From NCBI GenBank assembly GCA_937899415.1, contig CALBPI010000055.1, forward strand, positions 1 through 64,000: a DNA stretch of 64,000 nt, read 5' to 3'. The notes under the pieces were generated by a model. The model was not told the DNA's origin, made no database searches, and saw nothing but the letters and a program-made list of their open reading frames with translations. Each line of letters opens with the position of its first letter. The first letter of the stretch is position 1. The position numbers and the translations under genes were made by a program. The DNA is from an uncultured Gammaproteobacteria bacterium (lineage in GTDB: Bacteria > Pseudomonadota > Gammaproteobacteria > Steroidobacterales > Woeseiaceae). Positions 10,340 through 17,986 of the stretch are shown in pieces.

Positions 10340-11454
10340 CGGCGTCGGATGCTCGCCAGCGTTTCGGCGAGCAGCGCCGTGAGGCTGTGGGCATCAAACG
10401 GTTTCGTGACGACGGCGGTGAAGGCCTGCGTTTCAGCAGGCGGTGACTCTGCGCCAAAGGCCGTCGCGATGACCGGCGCGGTTTGCTGCCGCTGCGCGAG
10501 CCAGTCGGCGATTGCTTCGGCACCACCGTCGTAAAGTACGGCTTCGGCCAACACGATGTCGGGGCGCACGCCCCGCGTCAGCTGGTCGAGCGCACGACTG
10601 TAGCCCCGCGCGAGCACCACGTCGTAGCCGGCACCGGCGACGATGCCATAGGCCTCCATGAGCGCCGCGGGTGCGTCGTCGACGATGAGCACTGTGCCCT
10701 GGCCCGGGACGAGCACGCGGGGCGTTCGCGGTGGCACGGGGCCGTCGGCGGGGACCAGTGGTGCCTGCAAGGTGACACGCGCACCGCGACCTTGTTTCGG
10801 CTCAATCACGACATCGCCGTCCAGCGCTGCCATGGCGAGCAACGCATGACTGAGCCCCAGACCCGCGCCCGGCATGCGCCGTGTCGTGGTGAGCGGATCA
10901 AATTCGCGACCCGACAATGCCGCGTCGAAGCCCGGCCCATTGTCGCTGACGGTGATGTGCCATTGACCGTTTTCGGTCCCCAGGTGGACTTCGATATCGC
11001 CACGCTCGTCGGTTGCGCGCACGGCGTTGGCGAGGATGTGCAGCAGCGCCTCGTAAACGAGTTTCGGGTCGGTGACGACGGCGAGTTCGTCGTGTTCGGA
11101 AATGAGTCGAACGCTGCCCTTGGCGGCCGTCCAGTGCGCAAAGCGGTCCATCACCTCTTTGATCTCCGCCACGAGATCGACGCCACGCGTCGCTGGCTCG
11201 CGGCGTACACTGAGGCGTTCCAGCGCCGCGACGAGTTTGGCGATGCGCTCGCCGGCCGTGCGGACATGACGCAGCGCATCGCGGCTTGCCGGATCTGCGC
11301 CGAGCAGGGCTAAGTCCACGTGTCCGAGTAGCACCGTAAGCTGATTGTTAAGTTCGTGGGAGACGCGGGCCAAGGTGTCGCCAATGGCGCGAACGCGGGT
11401 TTGGCGGTCGTCCCTGACCAGGGTGTGGGCCTGCGATTGCGACGCATCAACCAT
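10336..11454 (-). CDS. Soluble hybrid histidine kinase with altered receiver domain
   Basis: A 372-aa cytosolic sensor kinase lacking any membrane or PAS segment. DHp domain: phospho-accepting His33 in VSHELNNQL. The ATPase domain shows the N box (HILANAVRATDE), VSDNGPGF and GAGLGLSHALL. A receiver domain fills residues about 252-372 with the acidic pair Asp259/Asp260, Thr331 and Lys351, but the phospho-accepting Asp is replaced by Glu304 (PDIVLAEAVLYDG). Glu can mimic a phosphorylated or inactive state, so the receiver is probably not a phosphate acceptor. No partner response regulator is adjacent. The trigger is unknown. Confidence 0.85.
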   Translation of the reverse strand: MVDASQSQAHTLVRDDRQTRVRAIGDTLARVSHELNNQLTVLLGHVDLALLGADPASRDALRHVRTAGERIAKLVAALERLSVRREPATRGVDLVAEIKEVMDRFAHWTAAKGSVRLISEHDELAVVTDPKLVYEALLHILANAVRATDERGDIEVHLGTENGQWHITVSDNGPGFDAALSGREFDPLTTTRRMPGAGLGLSHALLAMAALDGDVVIEPKQGRGARVTLQAPLVPADGPVPPRTPRVLVPGQGTVLIVDDAPAALMEAYGIVAGAGYDVVLARGYSRALDQLTRGVRPDIVLAEAVLYDGGAEAIADWLAQRQQTAPVIATAFGAESPPAETQAFTAVVTKPFDAHSLTALLAETLASIRRR

Positions 11455-11526
11455 TTGCGAACGGTATCACCCGATTGTTGCGTGCGTCACGCGCGCGAAC
11501 CGGCTTGATGGGGTAGGCTCGGGGTC

Positions 11527-12291
11527 ATGCTCCACCGACCCACAGTGCAGGGCGTCGCAGGCGCGACGCGGCCGCGTCGTATTGTCGTGCTGAACCCCAA
11601 GGGTGGCAGTGGGAAGACGACGTTGGCGACCAATATTGCTGCGTATCTTGCGCGCATCGGTGGCAACCCCGCACTGATCGATTACGACCCTCAGGGTTCT
11701 GCCATGCACTGGCTGGCGGTGCGTCCGGAATCGGCTCCGCTCATCCACGGCGTCGCGGCCTATCAGCGACGAATGAACATAACGCGGAGCTTCCAGCTTC
11801 GTGTGCCGCCTGACTGCGGCTATGTCGTTGTCGACTCGCCGGCAGGCTATGACGCAGCGCAACTGCGCGAGCTGACGCGCGACGCCGACAAGGTCGTGAT
11901 GCCCGTGCTGCCATCGCGTTTCGACATTCACGCTGCGTCGCGCGCCATCGCGGACCTGTTACTGGTCGCGAAGCTCGATCGCACACGCGGTCAGCTGGGT
12001 GTTGTGGCCAATCGAACGCGCCGCAACACGAAGGTGTTTGACACGCTCATGCGGTTTTTGGGCAGCCTCGACATCCCCGTGGTGACCATCCTGCGCGACG
12101 CGCAGGTCTACGTGCGTGCGTCGGAGCAGGGGCTCGGTATCTACGACCTCAAGCCTTATGAGTTTGCCACCGAGTTGCCGGCCTGGCAGTCACTGACGGG
12201 CTTTGTCACGCGCGGCGCGGGCGCACTCGATACCTCAGCCGGTGGGGACGATGCTCGAGTCCGTGTCAATGCGTTCGAGTACGATCGATGA
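11527..12291 (+). CDS. Orphan ParA/MinD-type ATPase
   Basis: A 254-aa deviant Walker-type ATPase: NPKGGSGKTTLATNIAAYLA with the deviant Lys and Lys30, DYDPQGSAMHW (A'/switch region) and VVDSPAGYDAAQL (Walker B). No parB, minC/E or plasmid gene lies nearby, so it is probably a chromosomal orphan that positions a protein cargo rather than a segregation ATPase. The start at 11527 gives a short basic leader. The last 57 nt overlap the 3' end of the convergent Lrp-type gene, which is more than usual; the tail after about residue 235 is low-complexity and may be a late extension. Confidence 0.82.
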   Translation: MLHRPTVQGVAGATRPRRIVVLNPKGGSGKTTLATNIAAYLARIGGNPALIDYDPQGSAMHWLAVRPESAPLIHGVAAYQRRMNITRSFQLRVPPDCGYVVVDSPAGYDAAQLRELTRDADKVVMPVLPSRFDIHAASRAIADLLLVAKLDRTRGQLGVVANRTRRNTKVFDTLMRFLGSLDIPVVTILRDAQVYVRASEQGLGIYDLKPYEFATELPAWQSLTGFVTRGAGALDTSAGGDDARVRVNAFEYDR

Positions 12292-12711
12292 CGTCGCGTC
12301 CTTGACGCCGGGCAGGTTCAGAATTTCACGTTGAATGAAGCTGCCGAACGCACGCAGGTTGGGTGCCACGACGCGCAGCATGAAATCGACGGAGCCCGAC
12401 AGCATGTAGCAATCGCGGACCTCGGGCAGGCCGGCGATGGCGCGGCGAAACTCCGCCGCGTACTTCATGTTCTGACGCTCAATGCTGACGGCGACAAAGG
12501 CCTCGACGTCGTAGCCCATGGCCTGCAAATCCACATCGAGCGTAAAGCGCGAAATCACGCCGCGATCGTGCAGCAGGCGGGCACGTCGCTGGCAGGCGCT
12601 GGGCGACAAGCTAACGCGTTCGGCAAGCTCGACCCAGGACATCCGCGCGTCGTCCTGGAGCGCTCGCAGTATTGAGAAATCATATCGATCCAGCGTGAGC
12701 GAATCCGTCAT
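12235..12711 (-). CDS. Lrp/AsnC family transcriptional regulator
   Basis: A 158-aa feast/famine regulator. N-terminal HTH: LDRYDFSILRALQDDARMS and LAERVSLSPSACQRRARLL. The C-terminal RAM ligand-binding domain contains EAFVAVSIE, LPEVRDCYMLSGSVDFMLRVV and NLPGVKDATSSIVLERI. The ATG at 12711 is preferred to a TTG one codon earlier. It is divergent from hppD, with a strong dyad between them, so it probably senses an aromatic or branched amino acid and controls tyrosine catabolism. Its 3' end lies within the end of the ParA gene. Confidence 0.9.
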   Translation of the reverse strand: MTDSLTLDRYDFSILRALQDDARMSWVELAERVSLSPSACQRRARLLHDRGVISRFTLDVDLQAMGYDVEAFVAVSIERQNMKYAAEFRRAIAGLPEVRDCYMLSGSVDFMLRVVAPNLRAFGSFIQREILNLPGVKDATSSIVLERIDTDSSIVPTG

Positions 12712-12737
12712 CAAATGGCCATACTGTGAAGGAATCC

Positions 12738-12753
12738 TGCGTAAATATACGCA
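12738..12753. promoter_or_regulatory. Dyad operator candidate between the Lrp-type gene and hppD
   Basis: TGCGTAAATATACGCA has perfect 6-base arms (TGCGTA/TACGCA) around AATA. It is placed 27 nt from the regulator start and about 80 nt from the hppD start. A short AT-centred dyad in a divergent Lrp-type promoter region is the expected form of its binding site. Confidence 0.6.
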
Positions 12754-12832
12754 AACATGGCTGAGAACGCGAAGATCGAACCGGTGTGATTGGTATCATG
12801 GTCGTTTGCCCACCCCCACACGAGGACACGCC

Positions 12833-13936
12833 ATGGCGAGCCAGGCCGCGGAGACGCACGCGACACCCACCGGTTTCGAAAACCCCATGGGTACCGACGG
12901 ATTCGAGTTTGTTGAGTACGCCGCACCCGATCCCGAAGCACTGCGTACGCTGTTCGAGCAGATGGGCTTTCCCGTGGTCGCGCGCCACCGTTCCAAGGAC
13001 GTAACGCTCCACAAGCAGGGCGACATCAACTTCATCATCAACGCGGAGCCCGACAGCTTCGCGCAGCAGTTTGCGGAACAGCACGGACCTTGCGCCTGCG
13101 CTATGGCGTTTCGTGTCCGCGATGCGCAGTTCGCGCTCGAGCGCGCCGTCGAACTGGGCGCGACCGCCATCGATCCTGAACCGCGACCGATGGAGCTCAA
13201 CATTCCCGCGATCGAAGGTATCGGCGGCAGCCGGCTCTACCTCGTCGATCGCTATGGCGACCAGACCATCTACGACGTCGACTTCGTGTTCGAACCCGGT
13301 TGGGAAGACAAGATGGCGGCAGCCAGCACGAACCTGACCTACCTTGACCACCTCACGCACAACGTGAGTCGCGGCAATATGAAGACCTGGGCCGAGTTCT
13401 ACGAGCGCCTGTTCAACTTCCGCGAGATCCGCTTTTTCGATATCGAGGGCAAATCGACGGGCCTCGTGTCCAAGGCGATGACGAGCCCCTGCGGCAAGAT
13501 CCGGATCCCGCTCAACGAGAGCCAGGACGATCACAGCCAGATCGAAGAGTTTCTGCGTGATTACAACGGCGAAGGCATTCAACACATCGCGCTGGGCTCG
13601 CGCGACATCTACAACACGGTCGACGCGATTCGCGGCAACGGCGTGAACTTTCAGGACACGATCGAAACCTATTTTGATCTCATCGACGAGCGAATTCCCG
13701 ACCACGGCGAAGATGTGAACGAGTTGCGCAAGCGGCGCATCCTCATCGACGGTGCGCCCGGCGACGAGGGACTGCTACTGCAGATCTTCACGGAAAACGT
13801 CATTGGCCCGATCTTCTTCGAGATCATTCAGCGCAAGGGCAACGAGGGCTTCGGTGAGGGCAACTTCCAGGCCCTGTTCGAGTCACTTGAACTCGATCAG
13901 ATGCGCCGGGGCGTCATTCCGAATACGGAGGACTGA
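12833..13936 (+). CDS. hppD: 4-hydroxyphenylpyruvate dioxygenase
   Basis: Non-haem Fe(II) dioxygenase that turns 4-hydroxyphenylpyruvate into homogentisate in tyrosine catabolism. The C-terminal half has the facial triad: His in YLDHLTHNV, His in GIQHIALGS and Glu in PIFFEIIQRKG. The substrate-pocket segments GFGEGNFQALFES and the N-terminal vicinal-oxygen-chelate half (GFEFVEYAAPDPEAL) are also clear. The ATG at 12833 follows CGAGGA and gives 367 aa; the longer frame upstream runs through the regulator gene. Homogentisate dioxygenase is not in the window, so the rest of the pathway is elsewhere. Confidence 0.95.
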   Translation: MASQAAETHATPTGFENPMGTDGFEFVEYAAPDPEALRTLFEQMGFPVVARHRSKDVTLHKQGDINFIINAEPDSFAQQFAEQHGPCACAMAFRVRDAQFALERAVELGATAIDPEPRPMELNIPAIEGIGGSRLYLVDRYGDQTIYDVDFVFEPGWEDKMAAASTNLTYLDHLTHNVSRGNMKTWAEFYERLFNFREIRFFDIEGKSTGLVSKAMTSPCGKIRIPLNESQDDHSQIEEFLRDYNGEGIQHIALGSRDIYNTVDAIRGNGVNFQDTIETYFDLIDERIPDHGEDVNELRKRRILIDGAPGDEGLLLQIFTENVIGPIFFEIIQRKGNEGFGEGNFQALFESLELDQMRRGVIPNTED

Positions 13937-13964
13937 CGAGAGCCGGCCCACGGCCGCTCTCGTC
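13935..13964 (+). terminator. GC-rich hairpin at the hppD stop
   Basis: GACGAGAGCCGGCC pairs with GGCCGCTCTCGTC (one bulged C, CAC loop) starting on the stop codon. No T tract follows and its right arm runs into the repeat cluster, so it may be an mRNA 3' stabiliser rather than a true intrinsic terminator. Confidence 0.45.
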
Positions 13965-14308
13965 ATCGCGAGGCGGCGTAGCAGCCAACCGTCATCGCGA
14001 GGCGGCGTAGCGGGCGTGGCGATCTCTCAACGCTGTCGTGACGTTCAGCGGTGCGATGGCCCGACGAGATTGCCGCGGGCACTGCGTGCCCTCGCAATGA
14101 CGGCATGGGTCGTCATCGCGAGCCCGCGTAGCGGTAAATCGTCATCGCGAGCCCGCGCAGCGGTAAATCGTCATCGCGAGCCCGCGTAGCGGGCGTGGCG
14201 ATCTCTTGACGCTGTCGCAGCGTTCAACGGCACGATGGCCCAATGAGATTGCCGCGGGCACTGTGTGCCCTCGCAATGACGGGGTGGGGCGTGTGCCCTC
14301 GCAATGAC
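13961..14308. repeat. Cluster of REP-like palindromic repeats
   Basis: This 410-base gap between hppD and the E2 gene holds no credible gene. It is filled with repeats beginning GTCATCGCGAG(GCGGCGTAGC or CCCGCGTAGCG) at about 13961, 13990, 14110, 14140 and 14169, and inverse copies ending CCCTCGCAATGACG at about 14066-14102, 14248-14281 and 14290-14308. Direct and inverted copies flank GGCGATCTC...GAGATTGCC, so each full element (e.g. 13990-14102) is a roughly 110-nt imperfect palindrome. The same family recurs at 38818, 41866 and 50723. Confidence 0.85.
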
Positions 14309-14347
14309 AAGAAAAGCCCTGCTGGCATCGCCAGCACGGCCTTCTTG
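14309..14347 (-). terminator. Intrinsic terminator of the BCKDH operon
   Basis: On the minus strand, immediately after the E2 stop, AAGAAGGCCGTGCTGGC pairs with GCCAGCAGGGCTTTTCTT across a GAT loop, ending in a T-rich run. This is a classic rho-independent form for the leftward operon. Confidence 0.7.
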
Positions 14348-15577
14348 TCACATAAACATCGTGGCCGGGTGTTCGATGTAGCCCTTGAGCACGCGGACCA
14401 TGTCGGCGGCATCATAGCCGTCAACAAAGCGGTGATCGAACGACACTGACAGATTCATCATCGTGCGAATCGTGATCTGTCCGTCGATGACCACGGGGCG
14501 GTCAACTGCCTTGTTCACGCCGATGATGCCGACCTCGGGGGCGTTGATGACGGGCGTCGTCACGATGCCGCCCAGCGGTCCCAGACTTGTGATGGTGATG
14601 CTCGAGCCCGTGAGCTGTGCCTTCTTGGCCTTACCATTGCGTGCGAGCTCCGAGAGTTCCCGAACTTCGCCGGCGAGCTGCCAGACGTCCTTGGCCTGGG
14701 CCTGACGGATGACAGGTACTTTGAGACCGTCGTCGGTCTGTGTGGCAATCCCCACGTGCAACGCCTTGTGGCGCACGACGACCTCGCGGTCGGCGTCGTA
14801 GGTCGCATTGCACTGCGGGAAGTCCTCGAGCGTCTTGGCGAGTGCTGTGACGAGTAGTGGCAGGAAGGTGAGCTTGGGCTGAGCCTCGCGACGGTTCTCG
14901 TTGAGGTGGCGGCGCAGCGCTTCAAACTGCGTCACATCGATCTCGTCGACGTAGGTGAAGTGCGGGATGTTGCGCTTGCTCTCGCTCATCTTCTTGGCGA
15001 TGACACGGCGCACACCGATGACCTTGATCTCTTCGACCTCATCGGTCTCGCGCGTTGCCGGTGCCGGTGCGGCGCCACCGACGCGGCCACCACTGGCGAT
15101 GAACGCCTCTAGATCCCGCGCCAGCACGCGACCGCGTGCACCGCTGCCTGGCACGTCGGCCAGGTCGATACCGGCCTTCTTGGCGCGTGCACGAACTGCA
15201 GGCGAGGTCATGACGCGACCACCCTTCTTGGCGGGCGCTGCGGGCGCTGCCGCGGGCTTCTCCGGCATCGGCTTGGCGGCCGCTGCCTGGGCTTCAGGTT
15301 CTGCTGCGACAAGCGCCGCTGTGTCGGCGCCGTCACCCTCGACGTCGAAGACAATCAGGTTGGTGCCTACGGCCACGACGTCGCCCGGGTCGCCGTGCAG
15401 CGATGCGATGCGCCCGGTCACGGGCGCGGAGACTTCAACGGCGGCCTTGTCCGTCATCATGTCGACGATGACGTCGTCTTCGTTGACGCGGTCACCGACC
15501 TTGACGTGCCACTCGCCGATCTCTGCCTCGACGGTGCCTTCGCCCAGGTCAGGTAGCTTGAATACGTACTGGCTCAT
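14348..15577 (-). CDS. bkdB: Branched-chain ketoacid dehydrogenase E2 (lipoamide acyltransferase)
   Basis: A 409-aa dihydrolipoamide acyltransferase core of a 2-oxoacid dehydrogenase complex. Single lipoyl domain at residues 3-78 with lipoyl-Lys44 (MMTDKAAVEV), an Ala/Pro linker, a peripheral-subunit-binding domain (TSPAVRARAKKAGIDLADV, GARGRVLARDLEAF) and a catalytic domain ending in SVSFDHRFVDGYDAADM with the active His and Asp. ATG at 15577 is the conserved start; a longer upstream frame lies inside E1beta. It is the third gene of E1alpha-E1beta-E2, two nt after E1beta. The branched-chain assignment rests on the separate E1alpha/E1beta and overall likeness, and fits the amino acid dehydrogenase gene nearby. 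Confidence 0.92.
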   Translation of the reverse strand: MSQYVFKLPDLGEGTVEAEIGEWHVKVGDRVNEDDVIVDMMTDKAAVEVSAPVTGRIASLHGDPGDVVAVGTNLIVFDVEGDGADTAALVAAEPEAQAAAAKPMPEKPAAAPAAPAKKGGRVMTSPAVRARAKKAGIDLADVPGSGARGRVLARDLEAFIASGGRVGGAAPAPATRETDEVEEIKVIGVRRVIAKKMSESKRNIPHFTYVDEIDVTQFEALRRHLNENRREAQPKLTFLPLLVTALAKTLEDFPQCNATYDADREVVVRHKALHVGIATQTDDGLKVPVIRQAQAKDVWQLAGEVRELSELARNGKAKKAQLTGSSITITSLGPLGGIVTTPVINAPEVGIIGVNKAVDRPVVIDGQITIRTMMNLSVSFDHRFVDGYDAADMVRVLKGYIEHPATMFM

Positions 15578-15579
15578 CC

Positions 15580-16593
15580 TTAGTCCTCGAGCACGCGCTC
15601 GAGCGCGTTGATAAAGCGTTTCTGGCCCGGGAAGTAGTCCCACTCGAAGGCGTGCGGGTAGGGCGTGTCCCAACCAGTCACACGCATGATAGGCGCTTCC
15701 AGCGCGTAGAAGCAGTGCTCCTGGATGCTGGCCGACAGCTCGGCACCGTAGCCGCAGAAACGTGTCGCCTCGTGCGCGATCACGCAGCGCCCGGTCTTGT
15801 TGACGGACTCGGCGATGGTGTCGATGTCGAGCGGCAGCAGCGAGCGCACGTCGATGATCTCTGCGTCAACGTCGGCCGCTTTGGCCGCAGCCTGCGCGAC
15901 GTGGACCATTGTGCCGTAGGTGACGATGGTGACGTCCGAGCCCTGCTCGATGACGTTGGCCTTGCCGATGGGTACCGTGAAGTAGCCTTCGGGGACGTCG
16001 CCCTGCGGGTGCGACGACCAGCCCACGGCCGGCTTGTCGGGGTCGCCGTCGAATGGGCCGTTATAGATGCGCTTGGGCTCGAAGAACACGACGGGGTCGT
16101 CATTCTCGATCGAGGCCAGCAGCAGCCCCTTCGCGTCGTACGGATTGGACGGCATCACGACCTGTATGCCCGACACGTGCGCAAAAATGCCTTCAGGGCT
16201 TTGCGAGTGCGTCTGGCCGCCACGGATACCGCCGCCGCAGGGCGTGCGGATTGTCATGGGTGCTGCGAAGTCGCCGGCGCTGCGGTAGCGAATGCGCGCG
16301 AGCTCACTGACCACCTGGTCAAAGCCCGGGTAGATGTAGTCGGCGAACTGAATTTCTGCCACCGGGCGCAGGCCGTTGACGGCCATGCCGATGGCGGTGC
16401 CGATGATGCCGCCCTCTGCAATCGGTGTGTCGATGCAACGGTGTTCGCCGTACTTGCGTTGCAAGCCGTCGGTGCAGCGGAACACGCCGCCGAAGTAGCC
16501 GACGTCCTCGCCCATGACAATCACGTGCGGGTCGCGGTCCATTGCAATGTCCATCGCTGAGTTCAGCGCCTGGATCATGTTCATCTTGGCCAA
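15580..16593 (-). CDS. bkdA2: Branched-chain ketoacid dehydrogenase E1 beta subunit
   Basis: A 337-aa transketolase-like beta subunit of the E1 decarboxylase. Conserved segments: VIVMGEDVGYFGGVF, DTPIAEGGIIGTAIGMA, FADYIYPGFDQVVSELA, and TPCGGGIRGGQTHSQSPEG. A TTG at 16593 lies 9 nt after GGAG and gives MAKMNMIQAL; an ATG three codons later is the alternative. It pairs with E1alpha upstream and precedes E2 by 2 nt. Decarboxylates the keto acids of valine, leucine and isoleucine together with E1alpha and ThDP. Confidence 0.93.
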   Translation of the reverse strand: MAKMNMIQALNSAMDIAMDRDPHVIVMGEDVGYFGGVFRCTDGLQRKYGEHRCIDTPIAEGGIIGTAIGMAVNGLRPVAEIQFADYIYPGFDQVVSELARIRYRSAGDFAAPMTIRTPCGGGIRGGQTHSQSPEGIFAHVSGIQVVMPSNPYDAKGLLLASIENDDPVVFFEPKRIYNGPFDGDPDKPAVGWSSHPQGDVPEGYFTVPIGKANVIEQGSDVTIVTYGTMVHVAQAAAKAADVDAEIIDVRSLLPLDIDTIAESVNKTGRCVIAHEATRFCGYGAELSASIQEHCFYALEAPIMRVTGWDTPYPHAFEWDYFPGQKRFINALERVLED

Positions 16594-16626
16594 GACTAAA
16601 GTCTCCGTTTCTCTGGCATGCGGGCG

Positions 16627-17871
16627 TTAGCCCGACTCTTTTTCGCGACGCCACTCGTCGCGCTGGCGCTTCAGGTGCTCGGGCATGTCCTTGAAGATGT
16701 CTTCGAACATGAGCGAGGCGTCGAGGAACGGGCCTTCGTTGAGCATCCCGTAGCTCGTCGCTTCCTTCCAGCAGGTGGCGACGTGTTCGGTGAGCTCAGC
16801 CTCGAGCGACTCGTGGCGTGCGTCCGACCAGTCACCGTTGGCAATCAGGTACTGCTTGAGACGTTCGATGGGGTCACCGAGCGGGAACGCTTCCCACTCG
16901 TCCTTGGGCCGGTAGCGGGCGGGGTCATCACTCGTCGAGTGTGCGCTGGCGCGGTAGGTCACGAGCTCCATGAGCGTTGGGCCCGCGCCCGCGCGGGCGC
17001 GCTCGGCGGCCCACTGCGTGGCTGCGTGCACGGCGAGGAAGACGTTGCCGTCGACGCGCAGACCGGCGAAGACGTAACCCGGACCGCGTGCCGCGCAGGT
17101 CTGCGACTCGCCGCCTGCGAATGCCTGGAAGGTCGAGATCGCGTACTGGTTGTTGACGACATTGAGCAGTACGGGCGCCTGGTAAACGCTTGCGAAGGTG
17201 ACGGCGTGGTGGAAGTCGGCTTCGGCCGTCGTCCCGTCGCCGATCCAGGCGGCGGCCACGTGGCCTTCGCCCTTAATCGCCGAGGCCATGGCCCAGCCGA
17301 CCGCCTGCGGGTACTGCGTGCCCAGGTTGCCCGAAATCGAGAACAGCTTGTCCGTGGACGAGTGGTACATGACGGGCAGCTGACGGCCCTTGCACATGTC
17401 GCGTGTGTTCGAGAGACACTGCGACATGAGGTCCGTCAGGTTCAGGCCGCGCACAATGAACAGGCCCTGGTTGCGGTAAGAGGGGAACAGCATGTCGCCA
17501 GGCTGGAGGGCCATGGCCTGCGCGACGGAGACGGCTTCCTCGCCCGTCGATTTCACGTAGAACGAGATTTTGCCCTGGCGCTGCACGCGCTGCATGCGCT
17601 CGTCGAAGATGCGCGTGAGCAGCATGTGGCGCAGACCGACTTGCAGTTCCTTGGCGTCGAGATGCGGGTCCCAGGGGCCCTGGGCCTCGTGGTTGTCGTC
17701 GAGGACACGAACGAGGCCGCTAGCCAACGGCACCGTGTCCGCGACGCGCGCATTGGCATCGGGACGCGGCATGGCACCGGCCGGCGACAGCGGCAGATAG
17801 GAAAAATCGGGTGCGTCCCCGGGGCGCGCAGGCGCCTTGGGCACGTGCAGTCGGGACTGCTTGCTGGCCAT
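16627..17871 (-). CDS. bkdA1: Branched-chain ketoacid dehydrogenase E1 alpha subunit
   Basis: A 414-aa ThDP-binding alpha subunit. The ThDP motif is complete: GDGTTAEADFHHAVTFASVY ... NNQYAIST. The phosphorylation-loop region reads YRASAHSTSDDPARYRPKDE. The long N-terminal extension is typical of branched-chain rather than pyruvate E1. The ATG at 17871 follows GGGGAGA; upstream extension is not family-like. First gene of the operon. A short CGGGC-TAAC-GCCCG hairpin covers its stop codon, between it and E1beta. Confidence 0.93.
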   Translation of the reverse strand: MASKQSRLHVPKAPARPGDAPDFSYLPLSPAGAMPRPDANARVADTVPLASGLVRVLDDNHEAQGPWDPHLDAKELQVGLRHMLLTRIFDERMQRVQRQGKISFYVKSTGEEAVSVAQAMALQPGDMLFPSYRNQGLFIVRGLNLTDLMSQCLSNTRDMCKGRQLPVMYHSSTDKLFSISGNLGTQYPQAVGWAMASAIKGEGHVAAAWIGDGTTAEADFHHAVTFASVYQAPVLLNVVNNQYAISTFQAFAGGESQTCAARGPGYVFAGLRVDGNVFLAVHAATQWAAERARAGAGPTLMELVTYRASAHSTSDDPARYRPKDEWEAFPLGDPIERLKQYLIANGDWSDARHESLEAELTEHVATCWKEATSYGMLNEGPFLDASLMFEDIFKDMPEHLKRQRDEWRREKESG

Positions 17872-17986
17872 GTTCTGGAGTCTCCCCTGGAGCTCGGCGG
17901 GCGACTGCCGCCAATTAGTTTCTAACGAAACAGTATAGCCGATTGCGGCGACCCGCGCAGTGACAGGCCGCACGTGCCCGGCTTAG

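Noticed and set aside
13961-14308. Possible CRISPR array
   Set aside because: Repeats are palindromic, irregularly spaced, of both orientations and without unique spacers or cas genes; they are REP-like.
16618-17925. 435-codon plus-strand frame opposite E1alpha
   Set aside because: Mirror of the E1alpha codon bias; the E1alpha motifs are complete.
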